Of a stretch of 64,000 nucleotides of DNA, positions 1 to 14,700 are shown piece after piece. A model generated the notes under the pieces. That model saw only the letters and a list, made by a program, of their open reading frames with translations, ran no database searches and was not told the DNA's origin. Origin of the DNA: Schoenoplectus triqueter (Eukaryota > Streptophyta > Magnoliopsida > Poales > Cyperaceae); contig CAXKVV010002172.1 of NCBI GenBank assembly GCA_964058805.1, positions 62,001-126,000 on the forward strand, in the 5' to 3' direction. Position numbers and translations under genes: made by a program. Each line of letters opens with the position of its first letter. Positions within the stretch are counted from its first letter, which is position 1.

Positions 1-2939
1 ATATCCCACGACACTAATTTTTCGTAAAACATAAGTAAAATACATTACAAACTACTATTTAAACAAGTTATTTCAGTTTTTTAATATTTTTGGCAGCATA
101 ACTACAAATAATTTCGTGCAAATTAATATAATCACTCCTAATTATGCCTATTATAAGATTTTCCAATTAAAACTTTGATATTAACATTCTATGATGCTAA
201 TTTTGCACAAAACATAAGGAATATGTGTTAAAAACTGCAGTTTAAACAAGTTGTTTGAGATTTTCAAAATTTTTGGCCGCCTAGCTATACATAATTTCGT
301 CAAAATTAATATAATTACCCCTAATTATGCCTATTATGAGGTTGTCCAATTAACACATCGAAATGAATATCCTACGATACTAATTTTTCATAAAACATAA
401 GTAAGGTATATTAAAAACTGCTGTTCAAACGAGTTGTTTAAGATTTTTAACATTTTTTACCTCATAACTGCCTACAATTTCATGCAAAATAATATAATTA
501 CTCCTAATTATGCATATTATAATACTATCAAATTAAAATATCGATGTGAATATTCTATGACACTTATTTTACACAAAACATAAGTAAGATGCATTAAAAA
601 CTGCTATTTAAACAAGTTGTTTGACTTTTTTAAAAATTTTGGCCGCATAAATACACATAATTTCGTAAAAATTAATGTGATTACTCTTAATTATGCCTAT
701 TGTAAGATTGTCCAATTAACACTTCGATATGAATATCCCACGACACTAATTTTTCATAAAACATAAGTAAAATACATTAGAAACTACTGTTTAAACAAGT
801 TATTTCAGTTTTTCAATATTTTTGGCCGCATAACTACAAATAATTTCGTGCAAATTAATATAATCACTCCTAATTATGCCTATTATAAGATTTTCCAATT
901 AAAACTTTGATATGAACATTCTATGATGCTAATTTTGCACAAAACATAAGGAATATGTGTTAAAAACTGCTGTTTAAACAAGTTGTTTGAGATTTTCAAA
1001 ATTTTTGGCCGCCTAGCTACTCATAATTTCATGAAAATTAATATAATTACTCCTAATTATGCCTATTATGAGGATGTCCAATTAACAAATCGCAATGAAT
1101 ATCCTACGATACTAATTTTTCATAAAACATAAGTAAGGTATATTAGAAACTGCTGTTCAAACGAGTTGTTTAAGATTTTTAACTTTTTTTACCTCATAAC
1201 TGCATATAATTTCATGCAAATTAATATAATTACTCCTAATTATGCATATTATAATACTATCAAATTAAAATATTGATATGAATATTCTATGACACTTATT
1301 TTACACAAAACATAAGTAAGATGCATTAAAAACTGCCATTTAAACGAGTTGTTTGACTTTTTTAAAAATTTTGGCCGCATAAATACACATAATTTCATGA
1401 AAATTAATGTGATTACTCTTAATTATGCCTATTGTAAGATTGTCCAATTAACACTTCGATATGAATATCCCACGACACTAATTTTTCGTAAAACATAAGT
1501 AAAATACATTAGAAACTACTGTTTAAACAAGTTATTTCAGTTTTTCAATATTTTTGGCCGCATAACTACAAATAATTTCGTGCAAATTAATATAATCACT
1601 CCTAATTATGCCTATTATAAGATTTTCCAATTAAAACATTGATATGAACATTCTATGATGCTAATTTTGCACAAAACATAAGGAATATGTGTTAAAAACT
1701 GCAGTTTAAACAAGTTGTTTGAGATTTTCAAAATTTTTGGCCGCCTAGCTACTCATAATTTCGTCAAAATTAATATAATTAACCCTTATTATGCCTATTA
1801 TGAGGTTGTCCAATTAACACATCGAAATGAATATCCTACGATACTAATTTTTCATAAAACATAAGTATGGTATATTAAAAACTGCTGTTCAAACGAGTTG
1901 TTTAAGATTTTTAACATTTTTTACCTCATAACTGCCTACAATTTCATGCAAATTAATATAATTACTCCTAATTATGCATATTATATTACTATCAAATTAA
2001 AATATCGATATGAATATTCTATGACACTTATTTTACACAAAACATAAGTAAGATGCATTAAAAACTGCTATTTAAACAAGTTGTTTGACTTTTTTAAAAT
2101 TTTTGGCTGCATAAATACACATAATTTCGTAAAAATTAATGTGATTACTCTTAATTATGCCTATTGTAAGATTGTCCAATTAACACATCGATATGAATAT
2201 CCCACGACACTAATTTTTCGTAAAACATAAGTAAAATACATTAGAAACTACTGTTTAAACAAGTTATTTCAGTTTTTCAATATTTTTGGCCGCATAACTA
2301 CAAATAATTTCGTGCAAATTAATATAATCACTCCTAATTATGCCTATTATAAGATTTTCCAATTAAAACTTTGAAATGAACATTCTATGATGCTAATTTT
2401 GCACAAAACATAAGGAATATGTGTTAAAAACTGCAGTTTAAACAAGTTGTTTGAGATTTTCAAAATTTTTGGCCGCCTAGCTACTCATAATTTCGTCAAA
2501 ATTAATATAATTACCCCTAATTATGCCTATAATGAGGTTGTCCAATTAACACATCGAAATGAATATCCTACGATACTAATTTTTCATAAAACATAAGTAA
2601 GGTATATTAAAAACTGCTGTTCAAACGAGTTGTTTAAGATTTTTAACATTTTTTACCTCATAACTGCCTACAATTTCATGCAAATTAATATATTTACTCC
2701 TAATTATGCATATTATAAAACTATCGAATTAAAATATCGATATGAATATTCTATGACACTTATTTTACACAAAACATAAGTAAGATGCATTAAAAACTGC
2801 TATTTAAACAAGTTGTTTGACTTTTTTAAAATTTTTGGCCGCATAAATACACATATTTTCGTAAAAATTAATGTGATTACTCTTAATTATGTCTATTGTA
2901 GGATTGTCCAATTAACACATCGAAATGAATATCCCACGA

Positions 2940-5900
2940 CACTAATTTTTCATAAAACATAAGTAAAATACATTAGAAACTACTGTTTAAACAAGTTATT
3001 TCAGTTTTTCAATATTTTTAGCCGCATAACTACAAATAATTTCGTGCAAATTAATATAATCACTCCAAATTATGCCTATTATAAAATTTTCCAATTAAAA
3101 CTTTGATATGAACATTCTATGATGCTAATTTTGTACAAAACATAAGAAATATGTGTTAAAAACTGCTGTTTAAACAAGTTGTTTGAGATTTTCAAATTTT
3201 TCGCCTCCTAGCTACTCATAATTTCGTGAAAATTAATATAATTACTCCTAGTTATGCCTATTATGAAGTTGTCCAATTAACACATCGAAATGAATATCCT
3301 ACGATACTAATTTTTCATAAAACATAAGTAAGGTATACTAAAAACTGCTGTTCAAACGAGTTGTTTAAGATTTTTAACATTTTTTACCTCATAACTGCCT
3401 ACAATTTCATGCAAATTAATATAATTACTCCTAATTATGCATATTATAATACTATCGAATTAAAATATCGATATGAATATTCTATGACACTTATTTTACA
3501 CAAAACATAAGTAAGATGCATTAAAAACTGCTATTTAAATAAGTTGTTTGACTTTTTTAAAATTTTTGGCCGCATACATACACATAATTTCGTGAAAATG
3601 AATGTGATTACTCTTAATTATGCCTATTGTAAGATTGTCCAATTAACACTTCGATATGAATATCCCACGACACTAATTTTTCGTAAAACATAAGTAAAAT
3701 ACATTACAAACTACTATTTAAACAAGTTATTTCAGTTTTTTAATATTTTTGGCAGCATAACTACAAATAATTTCGTGCAAATTAATATAATCACTCCTAA
3801 TTATGCCTATTATAAGATTTTCCAATTAAAACTTTGATATTAACATTCTATGATGCTAATTTTGCACAAAACATAAGGAATATGTGTTAAAAACTGCAGT
3901 TTAAACAAGTTGTTTGAGATTTTCAAAATTTTTGGCCGCCTAGCTACTCATAATTTCGTCAAAATTAATATAATTACCCCTAATTATGTCTATTATGAGG
4001 TTGCCCAATTAACACATCGAAATGAATATCCTACGATACTAATTGTTCATAAAACATAAGTAAGGTATATTAAAAACTGCTGTTCAAACGAGTTGTTTAA
4101 GATTTTTAACATTTTTTACCTCATAACTGCCTACAATTTCATGCAAATTAATATATTTACTCCTAATTATGCATATTATAATACTATCGAATTAAATTAT
4201 CGATATGAATATTCTATGACACTTATTTTACACAAAACATAAGTAAGATGCATTAAAAACTGCTATTTAAACAAGTTGTTTGACTTTTTTAAAATTTTTG
4301 GCCGCATAAATACACATAATTTCGTAAAAATTAATGTGATTACTCTTAATTATGCCTATTGTAAGATTGTCCAATTAACACTTCGATATGAATATCCCAC
4401 GACACTAATTTTTCGTAAAACATAAGTAAAATACATTAGAAACTACTGTTTAAACAAGTTATTTCAGTTTTTCAATATTTTTGGCCGCATAACTACAAAT
4501 AATTTCGTGCAAATTAATATAATCACTCCTAATTATGCCTATTATAAGATTTTCCAATTAAAACTTTGATATGAACATTCTATGATGCTAATTTTGCACA
4601 AAACATAAGGAATATGTGTTAAAAACTGCAGTTTAAACAAGTTGTTTGAGATTTTCAAAATTTTTGGCCGCCTAGCTACTCATAATTTCGTCAAAATTAA
4701 TATAATTACCCCTAATTATGCCTATTATGAGTTTGTCCAATTAACACATCGAAATGAATATCCTACGATACTAATTTTTCATAAAACATAAGTAAGGTAT
4801 ATTAAAAACTGCTGTTCAAACGAGTTGTTTAAGATTTTTTACATTTTTTACCTCATAACTGCCTACAATTTCATGCAAAATAATATAATTACTCCTAATT
4901 ATGCATATTATAATACTATCAAATTAAAATATCGATATGAATATTCTATGACACTTATTTTACACAAAACATAAGTAAGATGCATTAAAAACTGCTATTT
5001 AAACAAGTTGTTTGACTTTTTTAAAAATTTTGGCTGCATAAATACACATAATTTCGTAAAAATTAATGTGATTACTCTTAATTATGCCTATTGTAAGATT
5101 GTCCAATTAACACCTCGATATGAATATCCCACGACACTAATTTTTCGTAAAACATAAGTAAAATACATTAGAAACTACTGTTTAAACAAGTTATTTCAGT
5201 TTTTCAATATTTTTGGCCGCATAACTACAAATAATTTCGTGCAAATTAATATAATCACTCCTAATTATGCCTATTATAAGATTTTCCAATTAAAACTTTG
5301 ATATGAACATTCTATGATGCTAATTTTGCACAAAACATAAGGAATATGTGTTAAAAACTGCAGTTTAAACAAGTTGTTTGAGATTTTCAAAATTTTTGGC
5401 CGCCTAGCTACTCATAATTTCGTCAAAATTAATATAATTACCCCTAATTATGCCTATTATGAGTTTGTCCAATTAACACATCGAAATGAATATCCTACGA
5501 TACTAATTTTTCATAAAACATAAGTAAGGTATATTAAAAACTGCTGTTCAAACGAGTTGTTTAAGATTTTTAACATTTTTTACCTCATAACTGCCTACAA
5601 TTTCATGCAAATTAATATATTTACTCCTAATTATGCATATTATAATACTATCGAATTAAAATATCGATATGAATATTCTATGACACTTATTTTACACAAA
5701 ACATAAGTAAGATGCATTAAAAACTGCTATTTAAACAAGTTGTTTGACTTTTTTAAAATTTTTGGCCGCATAAATACACATAATTTCGTAAAAATTAATG
5801 TGATTACTCTTAATTATGTCTATTATATGATTGTCCAATTAACACATCGAAATGAATATCCCAAGACACTAATTTTTCATAAAACATAAGTAAAATACAT

Positions 5901-8793
5901 TAGAAACTACTGTTTAAACAAGTTATTTCAGTTTTTCAATATTTTTAGCCGCATAACTACAAATAATTTCGTGCAAATTAATATAATCACTCCAAATTAT
6001 GCCTATTATAAAATTTTCAAATTAAAACTTTGATATGAACATTCTATGATGCTAATTTTGCACAAAACATAAGAAATATGTGTTAAAAACTGCTGTTTAA
6101 ACAAGTTGTTTGAGATTTTCAAATTTTTCGCCTCCTAGCTACTCATAATTTCGTGAAAATTAATATAATTACTCCTAGTTATGCCTATTATGAAGTTGTC
6201 CAATTAACACATCGAAATGAATATCCTACGATACTAATTTTTCATAAAACATAAGTAAGGTATACTAAAAACTGCTGTTCAAACGAGTTGTTTAAGATTT
6301 TTAACATTTTTTACCTCATAACTGCCTACAATTTCATGCAAATTAATATAATTACTTCTAATTATGCATATTATAATACTATCGAATTAAAATATCGATA
6401 TGAATATTCTATTAAACTTATTTTACACAAAACATAAGTAAGATGCATTAAAAACTGCTATTTAAATAAGTTGTTTGACTTTTTTAAAATTTTTGGCCGC
6501 ATACATACACATAATTTCGTGAAAATTAATGTGATTACTCTTAATTATGCCTATTGTAAGATTGTCCAATTAACACTTCGATATGAATATCCCACGACAC
6601 TAATTTTTCGTAAAACATAAGTAAAATACATTACAAACTACTATTTAAACAAGTTATTTCAGTTTTTTAATATTTTTGGCAGCATAACTACAAATAATTT
6701 CGTGCAAATTAATATAATCACTCCTAATTATGCCTATTATAAGATTTTCCAATTAAAACTTTGATATTAACATTCTATGATGCTAATTTTGCACAAAACA
6801 TAAGGAATATGTGTTAAAAACTGCAGTTTAAACAAGTTGTTTGAGATTTTCAAAATTTTTGGCCGCCTAGCTACTCATAATTTCGTCAAAATTAATATAA
6901 TTACCCCTAATTATGTCTATTATGAGGTTGCCCAATTAACACATCGAAATGAATATCCTACGATACTAATTTTTCATAAAACATAAGTAAGGTATATTAA
7001 AAACTGCTGTTCAAACGAGTTGTTTAAGATTTTTAACATTTTTTACCTCATAACTGCCTACAATTTCATGCAAATTAATATAATTACTCCTAATTATGCA
7101 TATTATAATACTATCAAATTAAAATATCGATATGAATATTCTATGACACTTATTTTACACAAAACATAAGTAAGATGCATTAAAAACTGCTATTTAAACA
7201 AGTTGTTTGACTTTTTTAAAATTTTTGGCCGCATAAATACACATAATTTCGTAAAAATTAATGTGATTACTCTTAATTATGCCTATTGTAAGATTGTCCA
7301 ATTAACACTTCGATATGAATATCCCACGACACTAATTTTTCGTAAAACATAAGTAAAATACATTAGAAACTACTGTTTAAACAAGTTATTTCAGTTTTTC
7401 AATATTTTTGGCCGCATAACTACAAATAATTTCGTGCAAATTAATATAATCACTCCTAATTATGCCTATTATAATATTTTCCAATTAAAACTTTGATATG
7501 AACATTCTATGATGCTAATTTTGCACAAAACAGAAGGAATATGTGTTAAAAACTGCTGTTTAAACAAGTTGTTTGAGATTTTCAAAATTTTTGGCCGCCT
7601 AGCTACTCATAATTTCATGAAAATTAATATAATTACTCCTAATTATGCCTATTATGAGGATGTCCAATTAACAAATCGCAATGAATATCCTACGATACTA
7701 ATTTTTCATAAAACATAAGTAAGGTATATTAGAAACTACTGTTCAAACGAGTTGTTTAAGGTTTTTAACATTTTTTACCTCATAACTACACATAATTTCG
7801 TGAAAATTAATATAATTACTCCTAACAATGCATATTAGAAGATTATCCAATTAACACATCGATATGAAAGTTCAACGACACTAATTTTGCACAAAACATA
7901 AGTAAGATGCATTAAAAACTGCTATTTAAACAAGTTGTTTGACTTTTTTAAAATTTTTGGCCGCATAAATACACATAATTTCGTAAAAATTAATGTGATT
8001 ACTCTTAATTATGTCTATTGTAAGATTGTCCAATTAACACTTCGATATGAATATCCCACGACACTAATTTTTCGTAAAACATATGTAAAATACATTAGAA
8101 ACTACTGTTTAAACAAGTTATTTCAGTTTTTCAATATTTTTGGCCGCATAACTACAAATAATTTCGTGCAAATTAATATAATCACTCCTAATTATGCCTA
8201 TTATAAGATTTTCCATTTAAAACTTTGATATGAACATTCTATGATGCTAAGTTTGCACAAAACATAAGGAATATGTGTTAAAAACTGCAGTTTAAACAAG
8301 TTGTTTGAGATTTTCAAAATTTTTGGCCGCCTAGCTACTCATAATTTCGTCAAAATTAATATAATTACCCCTAATTATGCCTATTATGAGTTTGTCCAAT
8401 TAACACATCGAAATGAATATCCTACGATACTAATGTTTCATAAAATATAAGTAAGGTATATTAAAAACTGCTGTTCAAACGAGTTGTTTAAGATTTTTAA
8501 CATTTTTTACCTCATAACTGCCTACAATTTCATGCAAATTAATATATTTACTCCTAATTATGCATATTATAATACTATCGAATTAAAATATCGATATGAA
8601 TATTCTATGACACTTATTTTACACAAAACATAAGTAAGATGCATTAAAAACTGCTATTTAAACAAGTTGTTTGACTTTTTTAAAATTTTTGGCCACATAA
8701 ATACACATAATTTCGTAAAAATTAATGTGATTACTCTTAATTATGTCTATTATAAGATTGTCCAATTAACACATCGAAATGAATATCCCACGA
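2940..8793. repeat. ~2,927-bp super-higher-order repeat (16 monomers), at least two full copies
   Basis: Rare variant markers recur with a period of about 2,927 bp, four 732-bp units. The TTCGCCTCCTAGC or TTCGCCGCCTAGC variant of monomer B occurs at about 3201, 6128 and 9055. The GGCAGCATAAC variant of monomer A occurs at about 93, 3751, 6679, 9606 and 10338. The ATTTTTAGCCGC variant occurs at about 3015, 5945 and 8870. The blocks are thus about 2940-5866 and 5867-8793, with a third beginning near 8794 that loses register after about 10.3 kb. This indicates recent block amplification, for example by unequal exchange, on top of the 732-bp unit. Confidence 0.8.
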
Positions 8794-11700
8794 CACTAAT
8801 TTTTCATAAAACATAAGTAAAATACATTAGAAACTACTGTTTAAACAAGTTATTTCAGTTTTTCAATATTTTTAGCCGCATAACTACAAATAATTTCGTG
8901 CAAATTAATATAATCACTCCAAATTATGCCTATTATAAAATTTTCCAATTAAAACTTTGATATGAACATTCTATGATGCTAATTTTGCACAAAACATAAG
9001 GAATATGTGTTAAAAACTGCTGTTTAAACAAGTTGTTTGAGATTTTCAAATTTTTCGCCGCCTAGCTACTCATAATTTCGTGAAAATTAATATAATTACT
9101 CCTAATTATGCCTATTATGAAGTTGTCCAATTAACACATCGAAATGAATATCCTACGATACTAATTTTTCATAAAACATAAGTAAGGTATACTAAAAACT
9201 GCTGTTCAAACGAGTTGTTTAAGATTTTTAACATTTTTTACCTCATAACTGCCTAAAATTTCATGCAAATTAATATAATTACTCCTAATTATGCATATTA
9301 TAATACTATCGAATTAAAACATCGATATGAATATTCTATGACACATATTTTACACAAAACATAAGTAAGATGCATTAAAAACTGCTATTTAAATAAGTTG
9401 TTTGACTTTTTTAAAATTTTTGGCCGCATACATACACATAATTTCATGAAAATTAATGTGATTACTCTTAATTATGCCTATTGTAAGATTGTCCAATTAA
9501 CACTTCGATATGAATATCCCATGACACTAATTTTTCGTAAAACATAAGTAAAATACATTACAAACTACTATTTAAACAAGTTATTTCAGTTTTTTAATAT
9601 TTTTGGCAGCATAACTACAAATAATTTCGTGCAAATTAATATAATCACTCCTAATTATGCCTATTATAAGATTTTCCAATTAAAACTTTGATATGAACAT
9701 TCTATGATGCTAATTTTGCACAAAACATAAGGAATATGTGTTAAAAACTGCTGTTTAAACAAGTTGTTTGAGATTTTTAAATTTTTCGCCGCCTAGCTAC
9801 TCATAATTTCGTGAAAATTAATATAATTACTCCTAATTATGCCTATTATGAAGTTGTCCAATTAACACATCGAAATGAATATCCTACGATACTAACTTTT
9901 CATAAAACATAAGTAAGGTATACTAAAAACTGTTGTTCAAACGAGTTGTTTATGATTTTTAACATTTTTTACCTCATAACTGCCTACAATTTCATGCAAA
10001 TTAATATAATTACTCCTAATTATGCATATTATAATACTATTGAATTAAAATATCGATATGAATATTCTATGACACTTATTTTACACAAAACATAAGTAAG
10101 ATGCATTAAAAACTGCTATTTAAATAAGTTGTTTGACTTTTTTAAAATTTTTGGCCGCATACATACACATAATTTCATGAAAATTAATGTGATTACTCTT
10201 AATTATGCCTATTGTAAGATTGTCCAATTAACACTTCGATATGAATATCCCACGACACTAATTTTTCGTAAAACATAAGTAAAATACATTACAAACTACT
10301 ATTTAAACAAGTTATTTCAGTTTTTTAATATTTTTGGCAGCATAACTACAAATAATTTCGTGCAAATTAATATAATAACTCCTAATTATGCCTATTATAA
10401 GATTTTCCAATTAAAACTTTGATATTAACATTCTATGATGCTAATTTTGCACAAAACATAAGGAATATGTGTTAAAAACTGCAGTTTAAACAAGTTGTTT
10501 GAGATTTTCAAAATTTTTGGCCGCCTAGCTACTCATAATTTCGTCAAAATTAATATAATTACCCCTAATTATGTCTATTATGAGGTTTCCCAATTAACAC
10601 ATCGAAATGAATATCCTACGATACTAATTTTTCATAAAACATAAGTAAGGTATATTAAAAACTGCTGTTCAAACGAGTTGTTTAAGATTTTTAACATTTT
10701 TTACCTCATAACTGCCTACAATTTCATGCAAATTAATATAATTACTCCTAATTATGCAAATTATAATACTATCAAATTAAAATATCGATATGAATATTCT
10801 ATGACACTTATTTTACACAAAACATAAGTAAGATGCATTAAAAACTGCTATTTAAACAAGTTGTTTGACTTTTTTAAAATTTTTGGCCGCATAAATACAC
10901 ATAATTTCGTAAACATTAATGTGATTACTCTTAATTATGCCTATTGTAAGATTGTCCAATTAACACTTCGATATGAATATCCCACGACACTAATTTTTCG
11001 TAAAACATAAGTAAAATACATTAGAAACTACTGTTTAAACAAGTTATTTCAGTTTTTCAATATTTTTGGCCGCATAACTACAAATAATTTCGTGCAAATT
11101 AATATAATCACTCCTAATTATGCCTATTATAAGATTTTCCAATTAAAACTTTGATATGAACATTCTATGATGCTAATTTTGCACAAAACATAAGGAATAT
11201 GTGTTAAAAACTGCAGTTTAAACAAGTTGTTTGAGATTTTCAAAATTTTTGGCCGCCTAGCTACTCATAATTTCATGAAAATTAATATAATTACTCCTAA
11301 TTATGCCTATTATGAGGATGTCCAATTAACAAATCGCAATGAATATCCTACGATACTAATTTTTCATAAAACATAAGTAAGGTATATTAGAAACTACTGT
11401 TCAAACGAGTTGTTTAAGGTTTTTAACATTTTTTACCTCATAACTACACATAATTTCGTGAAAATTAATATAATTACTCCTAACAATGCATATTAGAAGA
11501 TTATCCAATTAACACATCGATATGAAAGTTCAACGACACTAATTTTGCACAAAACATAAGTAAGATGCATTAAAAACTGCTATTTAAACAAGTTGTTTGA
11601 CTTTTTTAAAATTTTTGGCCGCATAAATACACATAATTTCGTAAAAATTAATGTGATTACTCTTAATTATGCCTATTGTAAGATTGTCCAATTAACACTT

Positions 11701-14700
11701 CGATATGAATATCCCACGACACTAATTTTTCGTAAAACATAAATAAAATACATTAGAAACTACTGTTTAAACAAGTTATTTCAGTTTTTCAATATTTTTG
11801 GCCGCATAACTACAAATAATTTCGTGCAAATTAATATAATCACTCCTATTTATGCCTATTATAAGATTTTCCAATTAAAACTTTGATATGAACATTCTAT
11901 GATGCTAATTTTGCACAAAACATAAGGAATATGTGTTAAAAACTACAGTTTAAACAAGTTGTTTGAGATTTTCAAAATTTTTGGCCGCCTAGCTACTCAT
12001 AATTTCGTCAAAATTAATAAAATTACCCCTAATTATGCCTATTATGAGTTTGTCCAATTAACACATCGAAATGAATATCCTACGATACTAATTTTTCATA
12101 AAACATAAGTAAGGTATATTAAAAACTGCTGTTCAAACGAGTTGTTTAAGATTTTTAACATTTTTTACCTCATAACTACACATAATTTCGTGAAAATTAA
12201 TATAATTACTCCTAACAATGCATATTAGAAGATTATCCAATTAACACATCGATATGAACGTTCAACGACACTAATTTTGCACAAAACATAAGTAAGATGC
12301 ATTAAAAACTGCTATTTAAACAAGTTGTTTGACTTTTTTAAAATTTTTGGCCGCATACATACACATAATTTCATGAAAATTAATGTGATTACTCTTAATT
12401 ATGCCTATTGTAAGATTGTCTAATTAACACTTCGAGATGAATATCCCACGACACTAATTTTTCGTAAAACATAAGTAAAATACATTAGAAACTACTGTTT
12501 AAACAAGTTATTTCAGTTTATCAATATTTTTGGCCGCATAACTACAAATAATTTCGTGCAAATTAATATAATCACTCCAAATTATGCCTATTATAAAATT
12601 TTCCAATTAAAACTTTGATATGAACATTCTATGATGCTAATTTTGCACAAAACAGAAGGAATATGTGTTAAAAACTGCTGTTTAAACAAGTTGTTTGAGA
12701 TTTTCAAAATTTTTGGCCGCCTAGCTACTCATAATTTCATGAAAATTAATATAATTACTCCTAATTATTCCTATTATGAGGATGTCCAATTAACAAATCG
12801 CAATGAATATCCTACGATACTAATTTTTCATAAAACATAAGTAAGGTATATTAGAAACTGCTGTTCAAACGAGTTGTTTAAGATTTTTAACTTTTTTTTA
12901 CCACATAACTGCATATAATTTCTTGCAAATTAATATAATTACTCCTAATTATGCATATTATAATACTATCAAATTAAAATATTGATATGAATATTCTATG
13001 ACACTTATTTTACACAAAACATAAGTAAGATGCATTAAAAACTGCCATTTAAACAAGTTGTTTGACTTTTTTAAAATTTTTGGCCGCATAAATACACATA
13101 ATTTCGTGAAAATTAATGTGATTACTCTTAATTATGCCTATTGTAAGATTGTCCAATTAACACTTCGATATGAATATCCCACGACACTAATTTTTCGTAA
13201 AACATAAGTAAAATACATTAGAAACTACTGTTTAAACAAGTTATTTCAGTTTTTCAATATTTTTGGCCGCATAACTACAAATAATTTCGTGCAAATTAAT
13301 ATAATCACTCCTAATTATGCCTATTATAAGATTTTCCAATTAAAACTTTGATATGAATATTCTATGATGCTAATTTTGCACAAAACATAAGGAATATGTG
13401 TTAAAAACTGCAGTTTAAACAAGTTGTTTGAGATTTTCAACATTTTTGGCTGCCTAGCTACTCATAATTTCATGAAAATTAATATAATTACTCCTAATTA
13501 TGCCTATTATGAGGATGTCAAATTAACAAATCGCAATGAATATCCTACGATACTAATTTTTCATAAAACATAAGTAAGGTATATTAGAAACTGCTGTTCA
13601 AACGAGTTGTTTAAGGTTTTTAACATTTTTTACCTCATAACTAAACATAATTTCGTGAAAATTAATATAATTACTCCTAACAATGCATATTAGAAGATTA
13701 TCCAATTAACACATCGATATGAACGTTCAACGACACTAATTTTGCAAAAAACATAAATAAGATGCATTAAAAACTTCTATTTAAACAAGTTGTTTGACTT
13801 TTTTAAAATTTTTGGCCGCATACATACACATAATTTCGTGAAAATTAATTTGATTACTCTTAATTATGCCTATTGTAAGATTGTCTAATTAACAGTTCGA
13901 GATGAATATCCTAGGACACTAATTTATCGTAAAACATAAGTAAAATACATTAGAAACTACTGTTTAAACAAGTTATTTCAGTTTTTCAATATTTTTGGCC
14001 GCATAACTACAAATAATTTCGTGCAAATTAATATAATCACTCCAAATTATGCCTATTATAAAATTTTCCAATTAAAACTTTGATATGAACATTCTATGAT
14101 GCTAATTTTGCACAAAACAGAAGGAATATGTGTTAAAAACTGCTGTTTAAACAAGTTGTTTGAGATTTTCAAAATTTTTGGCCGCCTAGCTACTCATAAT
14201 TTCATGAAAATTAATATAATTACTCCTAATTATTCCCATTATGAGGATGTCCAATTAACAAATCGCAATGAATATCCTACGATACTAATTTTTCATAAAA
14301 CATAAGTAAGGTATATTAGAAACTGCTGTTCAAACGAGTTGTGTAAGATTTTTAACTTTTTTTACCTCATAACTGCATATAATTTCATGCAAATTAATAT
14401 AATTACTCCTAATTATGCATATTATAATAATATCAAATTAAAATATTGATATGAATATTCTATGACACTTATTTTACACAAAACATAAGTAAGATGCATT
14501 AAAAACTGCCATTTAAACAAGTTGTTTGACTTTTTTAAAATTTTTGGCCGCATAAATACACATAATTTCGTGAAAATTAATGTGATTACTCTTAATTATG
14601 CCTATTGTAAGATTGTCCAATTAACACTTCGATATGAATATCCCACGACACTAATTTTTCATAAAACATAAGTAAAATACATTAGAAACTACTGTTTAAA

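Noticed and set aside
7509..8228. Short ORFs in the left satellite (7509-7718, 7935-8228; also 12631, 14096, 14828, 17023 and 46608 on the right)
   Set aside because: They repeat the same translated monomers and exist only because a stop (ATAAGG) changed to AGAAGG or similar in some units. No codon signal, no homology, AT-rich composition.
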